Origin: Lentihominibacter butyricus
Lineage (GTDB): Bacteria > Bacillota > Clostridia > Peptostreptococcales > Anaerovoracaceae
Length of the DNA stretch: 64,000 bases
Reading direction: 5' to 3'
Assembly (NCBI RefSeq): GCF_025567305.1
Contig: NZ_JAOQJP010000007.1
Coordinates: 1 to 64,000 of the forward strand
The position numbers and the translations under genes are program-made. Of this stretch, positions 33,502-42,392 are shown in pieces (position 1 is the first letter of the stretch; each line of letters starts with the position of its first letter). The notes under the pieces are model-generated. The model searched no databases and had not been told where the DNA came from. It worked only from the letters and a program-made list of their open reading frames with translations.

Positions 33502-35249
33502 AGATACTTCTAACAGCAGTAAATGCCAAGTATATACATTCAAATCTCGCCGTGTACAGCCTGGCGGCGTATGCGTCAGAGCGATTCGCATGTGATGGAG
33601 CGCGCCCCGAGATAGAGATCGCGGAATACACGATAAATCAGCCGGTCGGCAGGATCATCACGGACATTTATATGAAAAAACCGGATCTGATAATGTTCTC
33701 GTGCTACATATGGAACCGCAGAGAGATAGAGGAGATAGTTACGGATCTGGGAAAAGTCATGCCAGATGTGGATATATGGGCGGGCGGACCGGAAGTGTCC
33801 TTCGATGCTGCTGATGTGCTTGGAAGGGTGCCGTCATTGAAAGGTGTGATCTGCGGCGAAGGCGAGGAGATATTTTTTGAGCTCGCGAAAATATATCGGG
33901 ATGCGGCGCTCCGTTCAGAGCGACCGGATGACAGTCAGCTGCAGGCGACAGCGGGTATCGTATTCAGAGACCGCAGCGGAGAGATGATAACGACGATGAC
34001 GCATATGCCGATCGACCTGAGCTGTGCCCCTTTTCCATACGACAGTCTGAACGACTTCGAGAACAGGATAATATATTACGAGAGCAGCCGCGGGTGTCCG
34101 TTCAGGTGCAGCTACTGTCTGTCATCGGTGGAGAAATCACTGAGATTCAGAGATCTGAAACTGGTCGAAAAGGAACTCAGCTTTTTTCTGGAGCGGAATG
34201 TTCCGCAGGTGAAGTTCATCGACAGGACTTTCAACTGTGACCGTGAGCGCGCGCTGAAGATCTGGAGATTTCTTAGGGACAATGACAACGGTATAACGAA
34301 TTTTCATTTTGAAATAGCCGGAGACATAATGGATGAAGCGCAGCTCGAACTGCTGTCGGAGCTGAGACCGGGCCAGGTGCAGCTCGAGATAGGCGTGCAG
34401 TCGACAAATGCGAAAACGCTGGAAGAGATAAACCGTCCGATGGATTTCGAAAAGCTCAGCGGAGTGGTGGATCGCATCAAGTCACCGGGAAATGTCCATC
34501 TGCATCTCGATCTGATAGCAGGGCTGCCGTTCGAAGACTATGAAAGCTTCAGGGCTTCGTTCGACGATGTGTTCGCACTGAGACCGGAGCAGCTGCAGCT
34601 TGGGTTCCTCAAGGTGCTGAAGGGATCGCCTATAGCGGGGAAATGCGAAGAATACGGTCTGAAATTCACGGAAGCGCCGCCGTATGAGGTGCTCGAAACG
34701 AAATGGATCTCGTTCGACGAGCTGATAAAGCTGAAAGGCGTGGAAGAGATGACGGAAGTGTACTACAACAGCGGACAGTTCGAAAACACTGTGGAAATGC
34801 TGCTGAAGCACTTTGACAGTTCGTTTGAATTCTTTGCGGAGCTCGCTTCGTGGTACGGCAGATCCGGCATGGAAATGTTCAGCTTTTCGAGGAATCAGAG
34901 ATATGAGAACCTGCTGAGGTTCGGCATGGAGATCGTTTCTGCAGGCGATGTGGAAACGCTCAGGAATGCGATGATAATGGATTATTATCTCAGGGAAAAT
35001 GTAAAGACACGTCCTGGCTTTCTCGGCGAGGATATGGTAGAAAAGAGATTTTCAAAGGAATTTTACAGCAGGGAGTCGAGAGAACACCGATACCTGAGCG
35101 GTGGGCGCTATGATACCGATGATCCGAGACTGCTGAGAAAGCTCACTCATATAGAAAAGATGGGCGATGACTACTATCTATTCGATTATACGCGCCGTGA
35201 TCCGATGAACAACAATGCGCTGATGATAAAGCTGCATCCGGAGGACTGA
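33498..35249 (+). CDS. B12-binding radical SAM protein with DUF4080
   Basis: A 583-residue enzyme. Residues 1-140 form a cobalamin-binding Rossmann domain (ILLTAVNAKYIHSNLAVYSLAAYA). The radical SAM core follows, with the cluster motif CPFRCSYC near residue 200 and the later GGxxQLEIGVQS-like QLEIGVQSTN. The C-terminal part (about 390-560) is the DUF4080 domain. Such proteins use a [4Fe-4S] cluster and S-adenosylmethionine, often for methyl transfer; the substrate is unknown. It is translationally coupled to the hydrolase before it. Confidence 0.87.
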   Translation: MKILLTAVNAKYIHSNLAVYSLAAYASERFACDGARPEIEIAEYTINQPVGRIITDIYMKKPDLIMFSCYIWNRREIEEIVTDLGKVMPDVDIWAGGPEVSFDAADVLGRVPSLKGVICGEGEEIFFELAKIYRDAALRSERPDDSQLQATAGIVFRDRSGEMITTMTHMPIDLSCAPFPYDSLNDFENRIIYYESSRGCPFRCSYCLSSVEKSLRFRDLKLVEKELSFFLERNVPQVKFIDRTFNCDRERALKIWRFLRDNDNGITNFHFEIAGDIMDEAQLELLSELRPGQVQLEIGVQSTNAKTLEEINRPMDFEKLSGVVDRIKSPGNVHLHLDLIAGLPFEDYESFRASFDDVFALRPEQLQLGFLKVLKGSPIAGKCEEYGLKFTEAPPYEVLETKWISFDELIKLKGVEEMTEVYYNSGQFENTVEMLLKHFDSSFEFFAELASWYGRSGMEMFSFSRNQRYENLLRFGMEIVSAGDVETLRNAMIMDYYLRENVKTRPGFLGEDMVEKRFSKEFYSRESREHRYLSGGRYDTDDPRLLRKLTHIEKMGDDYYLFDYTRRDPMNNNALMIKLHPED

Positions 35250-35721
35250 CAGTGAGTCTGCGGTCTGCATGTGTAGTATTATGACATGACGGGCGAAGTG
35301 CCGCTTAAAGCTATACAGGTCATCATTCGTCATGTCTGCGGTCTGCGGGGGATCAGTTTGCCGGTCCGCTGATCATGCCTGTGGCAGTCAGCATCTTGTT
35401 GTGGAATAAATAGTTGAATGCGGCTATGCATCTGCCGACACCTATCATCCCCATGATCGTGCATGTTTATAAAAAATTTATAATATGAGATGGTTTATGT
35501 TTAAAATTCAATATTATGATCATATCAGACAAGGGAAAAAGAGGAAAGTGCATACGGTGCAAAGGAGGAATTTACATGAGGACAGTGGATCACAGGATAC
35601 TTGCAGGATCACTGATATATATTGCAGGCATCATCGATGGTAATGGCACAGTTTGCTGAGCACCATGCCGGCGCATACAGGCGTGGCGCTCTGGATCTGT
35701 GCAGAGAAGGAGGCAACAGAT
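35250..35721. other. intergenic region with repeats and gene fragments
   Basis: This 470-base stretch holds no convincing full gene. GTCTGCGGTCTGC occurs twice in direct order (35256-35268, 35334-35346). GACATGACG and CGTCATGTC form an inverted repeat between them. A 34-codon minus-strand frame (about 35360-35460) has gene-like codon use but no ribosome site. A 27-codon plus frame starts at 35576. Confidence 0.55.
35576..35659 (+). CDS. possible 27-residue peptide before the PAP2 gene
   Basis: ATG 35576 has AAAGGAGG 7 bases upstream and opens a 27-codon frame beginning MRTVDHRILAGSLIYIAGII. The middle is hydrophobic. It could be a leader peptide, a small membrane peptide or a gene remnant. 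I do not recognise it, and only the strong ribosome site supports it. Confidence 0.35.
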   Translation: MRTVDHRILAGSLIYIAGIIDGNGTVC

Positions 35722-36264
35722 ATGGGATTTGAATTCAGCATTCTGGATTTTATCCAGGGCATCAGGACACCGGCGCTGGATACGATAATGTGTTTTATAA
35801 CTAAACTCGGCAACGCGGGGATACTGTGGATACTGCTGGCCGCAGTGCTGATCGCGATACCGAAGACGAGAAAGAGCGGCGTGATCGTGATGGTGGCGCT
35901 TGTCTTTGATGTGATACTTTGCAACGGCATACTTAAAAATCTCGTGGGAAGGATAAGGCCGTGCGATATAAATACAGCAGTACAGCTTCTCGTGCCGCGC
36001 CCGACCGATTTTTCGTTCCCGTCGGGGCATACCGCAGCGTCATTCACAGCAGTTACGGCCCTTTATTGTGCAGGTGAAAAGAAGCTGTGGAAGATCTCAC
36101 TCGTACTTGCAGTGCTGATAGCTTTCTCAAGGCTGTATCTGTATGTGCATTATCCGACAGATATCCTAGGAGGCATCCTGGTAGGACTGCTCTGCGGATA
36201 CATCGGCAGTGTGGCAGGAAAGTATCTGTATAAAACTGCAGAAAAAAAGCTTGCGAACAGATGA
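35722..36264 (+). CDS. PAP2 family membrane phosphatase
   Basis: A 180-residue membrane protein with about five helices and the full PAP2 signature: KNLVGRIRP (KX6RP), PSGH, and SRLYLYVHYPTD (SRxxxxxHxxxD). Enzymes of this family remove phosphate from lipid phosphates, including undecaprenyl diphosphate in cell-wall recycling and phosphatidic acid; the length fits small UppP-like/YodM proteins. ATG 35722 is preceded by AAGGAGG; an earlier in-frame start lacks a site. Confidence 0.88.
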   Translation: MGFEFSILDFIQGIRTPALDTIMCFITKLGNAGILWILLAAVLIAIPKTRKSGVIVMVALVFDVILCNGILKNLVGRIRPCDINTAVQLLVPRPTDFSFPSGHTAASFTAVTALYCAGEKKLWKISLVLAVLIAFSRLYLYVHYPTDILGGILVGLLCGYIGSVAGKYLYKTAEKKLANR

Positions 36265-36349
36265 CATATCACCTTGCTTATCGACTGATCTCCCTTTGTG
36301 TGATATGATAAGAAGCAGAAAAGCACAGATACAGAAGGGGGCATTTTCG

Positions 36350-39064
36350 ATGGCGGGATCATTCGAAAAAAGACCGGAAAAACATATATGCGCAGCCCTG
36401 CTGGCACATGTCGATGCAGGCAAGACGACGCTGTCGGAGGCTCTGCTCTACAGGACGGGAGCGATAAGAAAGCTCGGCAGAGTAGATCACGGGGATGCGT
36501 TTTTAGATACAGACTCACAGGAGAGAGAACGCGGCATAACCATATTTTCAAAGCAGGCAGAGCTGGAATACGACGGTACGACATTCATGCTGCTGGACAC
36601 ACCGGGACATGTGGACTTTTCCGCGGAAATGGAAAGGACGCTGCAGGTGCTGGATATCGCGATACTGGTGATAAGCGGCAAGGACGGAGTCCAGGGGCAT
36701 ACGGCTACGCTGTGGAAGCTCATGGAAAAATACAGGCTGCCTGTTTTTATTTTTGTAAATAAAATGGATCTGGACGGTACGGACAGAGCGGCGATAATGG
36801 CTGAGCTGAGGCGAAGCCTTGGCAGCGGGTGCATGGAGTTTGATGTTCAGCGCGATGCAGCCTGGCAGGAGCAGGTCGCGATGTGTGACGAAGAGATGAT
36901 AGAAGAGTTTCTTGAGAGCGGCAGTCTTGACGACGGCAGCATAGCGGCAGGTATCGCAAAGCGCAGGATATTCCCGTGCTGCTTCGGTTCTGCACTGAAG
37001 ATGCAGGGGGTAGACGAGCTGCTTGAGATCGTATCGCAGTTCAGTCTGCAGAAAATATATCCTGCACAGTTCGGTGCGCGTGTGTTCAAGATCAGCAGAG
37101 ACCGTCAGGGGATGCGGCTGACTCACATGAAAATCACCGGCGGTGCGCTGAACGTGAAGGATGCAGTCGTGACGGCGCACGCGGATGACGGTACGGACAG
37201 CGGCTCGGATGACAGCACCGAAAAGATCGAGCAGATCAGGATATATTCGGGAGAAAAATACAGGACGGCGGATACCATCCGAGCAGGCGATGTGTGTGCG
37301 GTGACAGGGCTGAAGAATACATATGCCGGACAGGGACTCGGATACGAGCAGGATACATCGGGCCCGCTGCTGGAATCGGTGCTCTCCTATCAGGTGATAC
37401 TGCCGGATGACGTAGATGTCCATGACGCGCTAAGCAGACTGAGGATCCTCGAAGAAGAAGATCCCCAGCTCCATGTGGCATGGAACGAGCAGCTGCAGGA
37501 GATACAGATGCAGCTGATGGGAGAGGTCCAGACGGAGATACTGAAAAATATCATTTCTGAACGTTTCGGTTTCGATGTGGAGTTCGGGCAGGGTTCGATA
37601 GCATACAAAGAGACGATCGCAGAACCTGTGTACGGCGCAGGTCATTTCGAGCCGCTCAGGCATTATGCCGAGGTGCATCTGCTGATGGAGCCTGCAAAGC
37701 GCGGCAGTGGTCTGACTCTCGATACAGCGTGCAGCAGCGATGAGCTCGATACGAACTGGCAGCGTCTGATACTGACGCATCTTGCGGAAAAGGAGCACAT
37801 CGGCGTGCTTACGGGGTCACCGCTGACGGATATGAAGATAACACTCACCGCAGGGCGTGCGCACCTCAAGCACACGGAAGGCGGAGATTTCAGGCAGGCG
37901 ACGTACAGGGCGCTCAGACAGGGTCTGAGGAAAGCGCGGTCTGTGCTGCTGGAGCCGTGGTATGAATTCCGTCTCGAGGTGCCGCAGGAGGCTACAGGAC
38001 GGGCGATATCGGATATCCAGAGGATGAGCGGCAGCATCAGCGAACCTGAGCATATGGGGGATACTGTGGTGCTTACAGGAAAGGCGCCGGTGTCCGAGAT
38101 GAAGGACTATGCGGTGGACGTCGCGTCTTATACTAAGGGGCACGGACGTCTGAGCTGTTCACTTTCGGGGTATGATAAATGTCATGACCTGGAACGTGTG
38201 ATCGAAGCGATCGGGTACGATCCGGATGCTGACCTGGAAAACACGGCTGATTCGGTATTCTGCAGTCACGGCGCAGGATTCAATGTGAAGTGGGATGAAT
38301 CTGACGTGCTCATGCACATACAGCCGGAGCGAAAAGATACAAAAACCCTGAACGGAGCGGACAGCTGCGCCTTTACATATGAACGGGCAGGCGGCATGCC
38401 GGAAACTCCGCATGGCGGAAAAAATGCGGAAAAACGCGGCAGGAAGAAAGGCCTTACGGAAGAAGAGGAACTTGAGCGTATCTTCGAGATGACGTATGGC
38501 AAGCCGAAAAAGCGCACGGTAATACCTAAGCGGGAGATCCTTCCGGAGCATGAAAAGAAAAAGACGAAACCGGCTGTCGTGACTGAGGAGTATCTGCTTG
38601 TCGACGGCTACAATATAATTTTCGCGTGGGACGAGCTGAAGGCGCTGGCGAAGGTGAACATGGATTCCGCAAGGCAGGCGCTGATAGAGATACTGGCGAA
38701 TTACCAGGGATATAAGAAGTGCCATGTGATAGCGGTCTTCGACGCGTACAGGGTCAAGGGCGGTGAGCGTCACTACGAGCAGCACGACGGCGTCGAGGTC
38801 ATCTATACTCAGGAGGCGGAGACGGCGGATATGTACATAGAAAAGGCCGCGCACAGGAAAAGCCGTGAGTATCATGTCAGGGTGGCGACTTCGGACAGGC
38901 TCGAGCAGTTGATAATAACGGGCGGCGGGGCTTTCAAGGTGTCGGCCGACGAGTTCAGGCTGGAGATACAGCAGGCTGACTTTGAGATATCTAAGCTCAT
39001 AGAGGAGCACAACAGGAAGAACAGAGAGGCAGGCAGCAACAGGATAGTGATACCGGAAATCTGA
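36350..39064 (+). CDS. TetM/EF-G-like GTPase fused to NYN (YacP/Rae1-like) nuclease
   Basis: A 904-residue two-part protein. Residues 1 to about 650 are an EF-G-like GTPase of the ribosome-protection (TetM) branch: G1 AHVDAGKT at 19-26, switch RGIT, G3 DTPGH at 83-87, NKMD at 137-140, then beta-barrel and EF-G domain III-V-like segments. A charged linker (GRKKGLTEEEELERIFEMTYGKPKKR) leads to an NYN-type nuclease domain from about residue 745: YLLVDGYNIIFAW, HVIAVFDAY and TADMYIEKAAH supply the acidic residues. YacP/Rae1 of Bacillus cuts mRNA in the ribosomal A site. ATG 36350 follows GAAGGGGG by 8 bases. TetM-like does not by itself mean drug resistance. Confidence 0.86.
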   Translation: MAGSFEKRPEKHICAALLAHVDAGKTTLSEALLYRTGAIRKLGRVDHGDAFLDTDSQERERGITIFSKQAELEYDGTTFMLLDTPGHVDFSAEMERTLQVLDIAILVISGKDGVQGHTATLWKLMEKYRLPVFIFVNKMDLDGTDRAAIMAELRRSLGSGCMEFDVQRDAAWQEQVAMCDEEMIEEFLESGSLDDGSIAAGIAKRRIFPCCFGSALKMQGVDELLEIVSQFSLQKIYPAQFGARVFKISRDRQGMRLTHMKITGGALNVKDAVVTAHADDGTDSGSDDSTEKIEQIRIYSGEKYRTADTIRAGDVCAVTGLKNTYAGQGLGYEQDTSGPLLESVLSYQVILPDDVDVHDALSRLRILEEEDPQLHVAWNEQLQEIQMQLMGEVQTEILKNIISERFGFDVEFGQGSIAYKETIAEPVYGAGHFEPLRHYAEVHLLMEPAKRGSGLTLDTACSSDELDTNWQRLILTHLAEKEHIGVLTGSPLTDMKITLTAGRAHLKHTEGGDFRQATYRALRQGLRKARSVLLEPWYEFRLEVPQEATGRAISDIQRMSGSISEPEHMGDTVVLTGKAPVSEMKDYAVDVASYTKGHGRLSCSLSGYDKCHDLERVIEAIGYDPDADLENTADSVFCSHGAGFNVKWDESDVLMHIQPERKDTKTLNGADSCAFTYERAGGMPETPHGGKNAEKRGRKKGLTEEEELERIFEMTYGKPKKRTVIPKREILPEHEKKKTKPAVVTEEYLLVDGYNIIFAWDELKALAKVNMDSARQALIEILANYQGYKKCHVIAVFDAYRVKGGERHYEQHDGVEVIYTQEAETADMYIEKAAHRKSREYHVRVATSDRLEQLIITGGGAFKVSADEFRLEIQQADFEISKLIEEHNRKNREAGSNRIVIPEI

Positions 39065-39074
39065 TGCATGTGCG

Positions 39075-39101
39075 TGTCGAAAAAAGTCGAAATTTGTCGA
39101 G
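39075..39101. promoter_or_regulatory. three phased Spo0A-like boxes
   Basis: TGTCGAA (39075-39081), AGTCGAA (39085-39091) and TGTCGAG (39095-39101) are spaced exactly 10 bp. TGTCGAA is the Spo0A box. They sit just upstream of a -35 at 39111, the usual place for an activator. Binding is inferred. Confidence 0.5.
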
Positions 39102-39103
39102 AT

Positions 39104-39134
39104 AAAACACTTGTAAAAAAATTACAGGTGTTTT
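39104..39134 (+). terminator. terminator of the GTPase-NYN gene
   Basis: AAAACACTTGTAA and TTACAGGTGTTTT pair with one G-T, and the right arm ends in T residues. It overlaps the promoter of the following cluster. Confidence 0.75.
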
Positions 39135-39139
39135 ATTAT
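39111..39139 (+). promoter_or_regulatory. promoter of the Tad cluster
   Basis: TTGTAA (39111-39116), 17 bases, TATTAT (39134-39139), immediately after the Spo0A-like boxes. It overlaps the terminator hairpin. Confidence 0.6.
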
Positions 39140-39166
39140 ATTGTTGAAAGGAAAATAATGTAATTT

Positions 39167-40438
39167 ATGGCTAAAAATTCAATAGATGTGAGGCGTGTGA
39201 CGCATGCGGAAAAGGTGAGCTATACGCAGGAGGAGATCAGGCGCTATATAGCTGAGATCAGGCTGATGATAACAGATTCGGAGGGCACTCTCAGCGACGA
39301 GGAGGCGATGGAGCGGATAGAGGAGTTCGTGTTTTCGCAGAAAAAGGCGGGCAGCTGCAGTCATCGCGAGAACCGTAAGGTGATAGAGCGCATATTCCTG
39401 TCGCTGAGAAAGGAAATGGACATACTGCAGCCGTATATAGATGATAAGAGTATTTCTGAGATAATGGTCAACGGGAAGGACTGCATTTTTATCGAGAGAA
39501 ACGGTATACCGGAGAGGCTGCCGCTGCAGTTCGACACGACGGATGATCTCGAGGAGCTGATACGGCGGATCGCATCAAGGGTACACAGGGAGATAAACGA
39601 GCTGAATCCGATCGTGGATGCCCGGCTGTCGGACGGTTCCAGAGTGAATGCGATATACCGGAACATTGCGCTGAACGGGCCGATACTGACAATAAGAAAA
39701 TTTCCGGAGAAGGTGATGGATATGGAAGATCTGCTGAGGAACGGTACGGTGACAGAGGAAGAGGCGGGATTTCTGAGGGTCGCGGTATCAGCGGGCTACA
39801 ACTGTTTCGTATGCGGAGGGACGTCTTCGGGAAAGACGACGATGCTGAACGTGCTTTCCCAATCCATCCCGGAGCAGGAGAGAGTCGTGGTGATCGAGGA
39901 TTCTGCGGAGCTGCAGATAGATCAGGTGGAGAATATAGTGCGTCTGGAATGCAGGAATGCTAACGTTCAGGGAAAAGGCGGCGTTGACATGTCGCAACTG
40001 GTAAAGGCGAGTCTGAGGCTCAGGCCGGACAGGATAATCATAGGGGAAGTCAGAGGAAAGGAGGTGATGGACATGATACAGGCGATGAACACGGGTCATG
40101 ACGGCAGTCTCAGCACGGGACACGCCAACAGCATAGAAGGTATGCTGAAGCGGCTCGAGGCGATGTTCCTGCAGGCGGCCGATTTCCCTGTCGAAGCGAT
40201 ACGCAGTCAGATAACGGAAGGGATAGACATCATGATACACATGAGCAGGATGAAGGACGGGAGCCGAAGCGTGACGGAGATATCGGAGCTGAAAGGTATG
40301 GAAAACGGAGAGATAGCGGTAAATCCTCTGTTCAGGAAGGGCAGCAGAGTCGAGGGGAGCAGGCTTATCCATCGTGAAAAGCTGCAGCTCGCAGGTTATG
40401 AAGCTGCAGTAGAGAGTATGCCGGAGGTGGCTACATGA
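39167..40438 (+). CDS. cpaF: CpaF/TadA secretion ATPase
   Basis: A 423-residue type II/IV secretion ATPase of the Tad pilus family. After a helical N-terminus, the core shows DDKSISEIMVNG, Walker A GGTSSGKTT near residue 217, the Asp box VVIEDSAELQ, Walker B RPDRIIIGEVRG and the His box TGHDGSLSTGHANS. It drives assembly of Flp-type fibres or secretion at the inner membrane. AAAGGA lies 13 bases before ATG, a long spacing. The next gene overlaps its stop by ATGA. Confidence 0.9.
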   Translation: MAKNSIDVRRVTHAEKVSYTQEEIRRYIAEIRLMITDSEGTLSDEEAMERIEEFVFSQKKAGSCSHRENRKVIERIFLSLRKEMDILQPYIDDKSISEIMVNGKDCIFIERNGIPERLPLQFDTTDDLEELIRRIASRVHREINELNPIVDARLSDGSRVNAIYRNIALNGPILTIRKFPEKVMDMEDLLRNGTVTEEEAGFLRVAVSAGYNCFVCGGTSSGKTTMLNVLSQSIPEQERVVVIEDSAELQIDQVENIVRLECRNANVQGKGGVDMSQLVKASLRLRPDRIIIGEVRGKEVMDMIQAMNTGHDGSLSTGHANSIEGMLKRLEAMFLQAADFPVEAIRSQITEGIDIMIHMSRMKDGSRSVTEISELKGMENGEIAVNPLFRKGSRVEGSRLIHREKLQLAGYEAAVESMPEVAT

Positions 40439-41181
40439 TAAAGGATTATTCTGTCTACGAGCTGTCTGGAAAGGAGAAGCTGCTGTTTTATTCGGCGGGG
40501 TATGCGTGCATATTCATCATCACGTATCTGTTTTATCACAGTCTGTGGCTGTCCGTGCCGGCGGGCGCGGCGGTGCACTGGATCGAGCCGTATTTCAGCA
40601 GGCGCATGGCACAGCGCAGGATGAATGAACTGAATGTGCAGTTCAAGGATCTGCTATACTCTCTGTCTGCATCTGTCGCATCGGGAAGGCAGATGGATGA
40701 GGCGCTGATAGAGGCTGAGGATGAACTGTCGTCAATGTATGGAAGGGACGATCTGATAATGAAGGAGCTCAGACATATGAGGATCAGCATGGTGGAGAAC
40801 AAGGAGAGTGACAAGGTGCTGCTCAGGGATCTCGCAGTGAGGAGCGGGAGCGAGGATATAAGCGATTTCGTGCAGGTATATATAACGTGCAGGAACATGG
40901 GCGGAAATCTCGAAAAGATAATAGGTCATACGACGGAGATCCTGACTGACAAGATGAATATAGACAGGGAAATACGCACGATAACTTCGCAGAAAAAGGT
41001 AGAGGGAAGGCTGATCTCTGCGATGCCGCTGATAATGCTGATGATGCTCAATATATTTTCATTTTCGTATATCGAGCCGCTGTATACGACTCTGCAGGGA
41101 AGGATCCTGATGACCGGTGCGCTGGCAGCATCAGTTTATGGCGTGTATCTGATGGAGAAGATATCGGATATAAAGGTTTAG
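40435..41181 (+). CDS. tadB: TadB-like type II secretion F-domain protein
   Basis: A 248-residue membrane protein with two N-terminal helices, a cytoplasmic T2SSF domain (LLYSLSASVASGRQMDEALIEAEDEL, then YITCRNMGGNLEKIIGHTTEILTDKM) and two C-terminal helices. In Tad systems TadB and TadC form the inner-membrane platform on which the ATPase acts. It is translationally coupled to cpaF. Confidence 0.85.
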   Translation: MIKDYSVYELSGKEKLLFYSAGYACIFIITYLFYHSLWLSVPAGAAVHWIEPYFSRRMAQRRMNELNVQFKDLLYSLSASVASGRQMDEALIEAEDELSSMYGRDDLIMKELRHMRISMVENKESDKVLLRDLAVRSGSEDISDFVQVYITCRNMGGNLEKIIGHTTEILTDKMNIDREIRTITSQKKVEGRLISAMPLIMLMMLNIFSFSYIEPLYTTLQGRILMTGALAASVYGVYLMEKISDIKV

Positions 41182-41225
41182 ATGCGCTTGCGGCAGTATT
41201 TGGTATGTGATGTTTGCAGCAGTGT

Positions 41226-42362
41226 ATGGAATATGTGAATTATATGAAGGCGAGTGATTTGAAAGGAATTTTTGATAAGAGTAAAAAAGATAAAAGTATG
41301 CAAGGTCCGCAAAGCATGCAAAATCAGCAAAGTCCGCAGGGGGGATCGCGAAAAGTGGTTACTGCCGATGAAGCTGCGGCAAAAGCGAGAAAAAGCATCA
41401 TTGCGGTACTTGCAGCAGGTGTGCTGCTGGCTGCCGCGGACATGGCGTTTTCGGTGCAGGGTCAGTCTGCGGGAATCGTTGAATCAGGCGGCAGCATTTA
41501 TATAGTCAGGCCTGCAGAGGATCAGGATCCGGATCATCTTGTGCTGAGGGCAGAAGTTTCTGACGGAGATAAAGTCATTGAAAAGAAGATAGATCTGACG
41601 ATGGATCCGTATGAGAAAGAAAGCAGTGAAGAAAAGCAGGATGACGGAGATGGAGAAGCTGCCGGCAAAAGGAACCGTGAGGCGGTGGAAATGGAACTGA
41701 GAGGAATAGCTTCGGAGCTGAACAGCGATAAAGCTGTGAAAAAAGTGAAGCTGCCGGATTCGCTGGCGTCAGGTGAAAAGATATCGTGGGAGGTGGAGGA
41801 CAAATCCGGTTCGAACGGTATCGCGATCATGGCAGTGACGGTGCTGACCGCATTCTGCATATACAAAAAGCGATTTTCGGTGCTGGAACAGCAGCGCAGG
41901 CTGCAGCGTGAATCCGTGATGAGGCAGCTGCCGGAATTCGTGAACAGGCTCGTGCTTCTTTTGAACGCGGGACTTGTGCTTACGAGCGCATTTGAAAAAT
42001 CGGTAGAAGAGAGTTTTGTGGAAGATAGCAAGGGGGATGACTATTTTTACGGAAAGCTGCGCGAGATCTATGTGCTCTGTACTACGACGAATGCATCGAT
42101 GCATGTCGAATTCAGGAAAATGGCCAAAGAAAGCGGGATAAGAGAACTTATGAGGGTGTCGAATATAATAAGCGACAATATCAGGAAGGGAGTAGAGCTG
42201 ACAGGGAAGCTGCAGGCTGAGAGCGAACTGCTGTGGATCAGCAGAAAGAAGAGCTGTGAGGAAAAGGGGCGGCTTGCAGAGACGAAGCTGACACTGCCGC
42301 TGATGATATTTCTGATGGTGCTGATAATCATAACGGTAGCGCCGGCGCTTATGGAACTGTGA
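41226..42362 (+). CDS. tadC: TadC-like platform protein with an added extracellular region
   Basis: A 378-residue protein. A polar, Gln/Lys-rich N-terminus is followed by a first helix (about 55-75), an acidic 120-residue region without Cys, and a second helix near 195-215. A T2SSF domain follows (LPEFVNRLVLLLNAGLVLTSAFEKS, SNIISDNIRKGVELTGKLQAES), then a final helix. The T2SSF part is normal for TadC; the acidic region between helices is not usual. The start is uncertain: no ribosome site precedes ATG 41226, ATG 41244 or an earlier TTG. Confidence 0.78.
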   Translation: MEYVNYMKASDLKGIFDKSKKDKSMQGPQSMQNQQSPQGGSRKVVTADEAAAKARKSIIAVLAAGVLLAAADMAFSVQGQSAGIVESGGSIYIVRPAEDQDPDHLVLRAEVSDGDKVIEKKIDLTMDPYEKESSEEKQDDGDGEAAGKRNREAVEMELRGIASELNSDKAVKKVKLPDSLASGEKISWEVEDKSGSNGIAIMAVTVLTAFCIYKKRFSVLEQQRRLQRESVMRQLPEFVNRLVLLLNAGLVLTSAFEKSVEESFVEDSKGDDYFYGKLREIYVLCTTTNASMHVEFRKMAKESGIRELMRVSNIISDNIRKGVELTGKLQAESELLWISRKKSCEEKGRLAETKLTLPLMIFLMVLIIITVAPALMEL

Positions 42363-42392
42363 CACCCGGGTATCAGGGAAAAGGAGGATAAT

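Noticed and set aside
38159..39010. 283-codon minus-strand frame
   Set aside because: It is antisense to the GTPase-NYN linker and nuclease domain, which has clear motifs on the plus strand.
36350..39064. Tetracycline-resistance gene
   Set aside because: The GTPase half is of the TetM branch, but the protein carries an extra nuclease domain and nothing in its context shows drug resistance; translation-linked mRNA cleavage is more likely.
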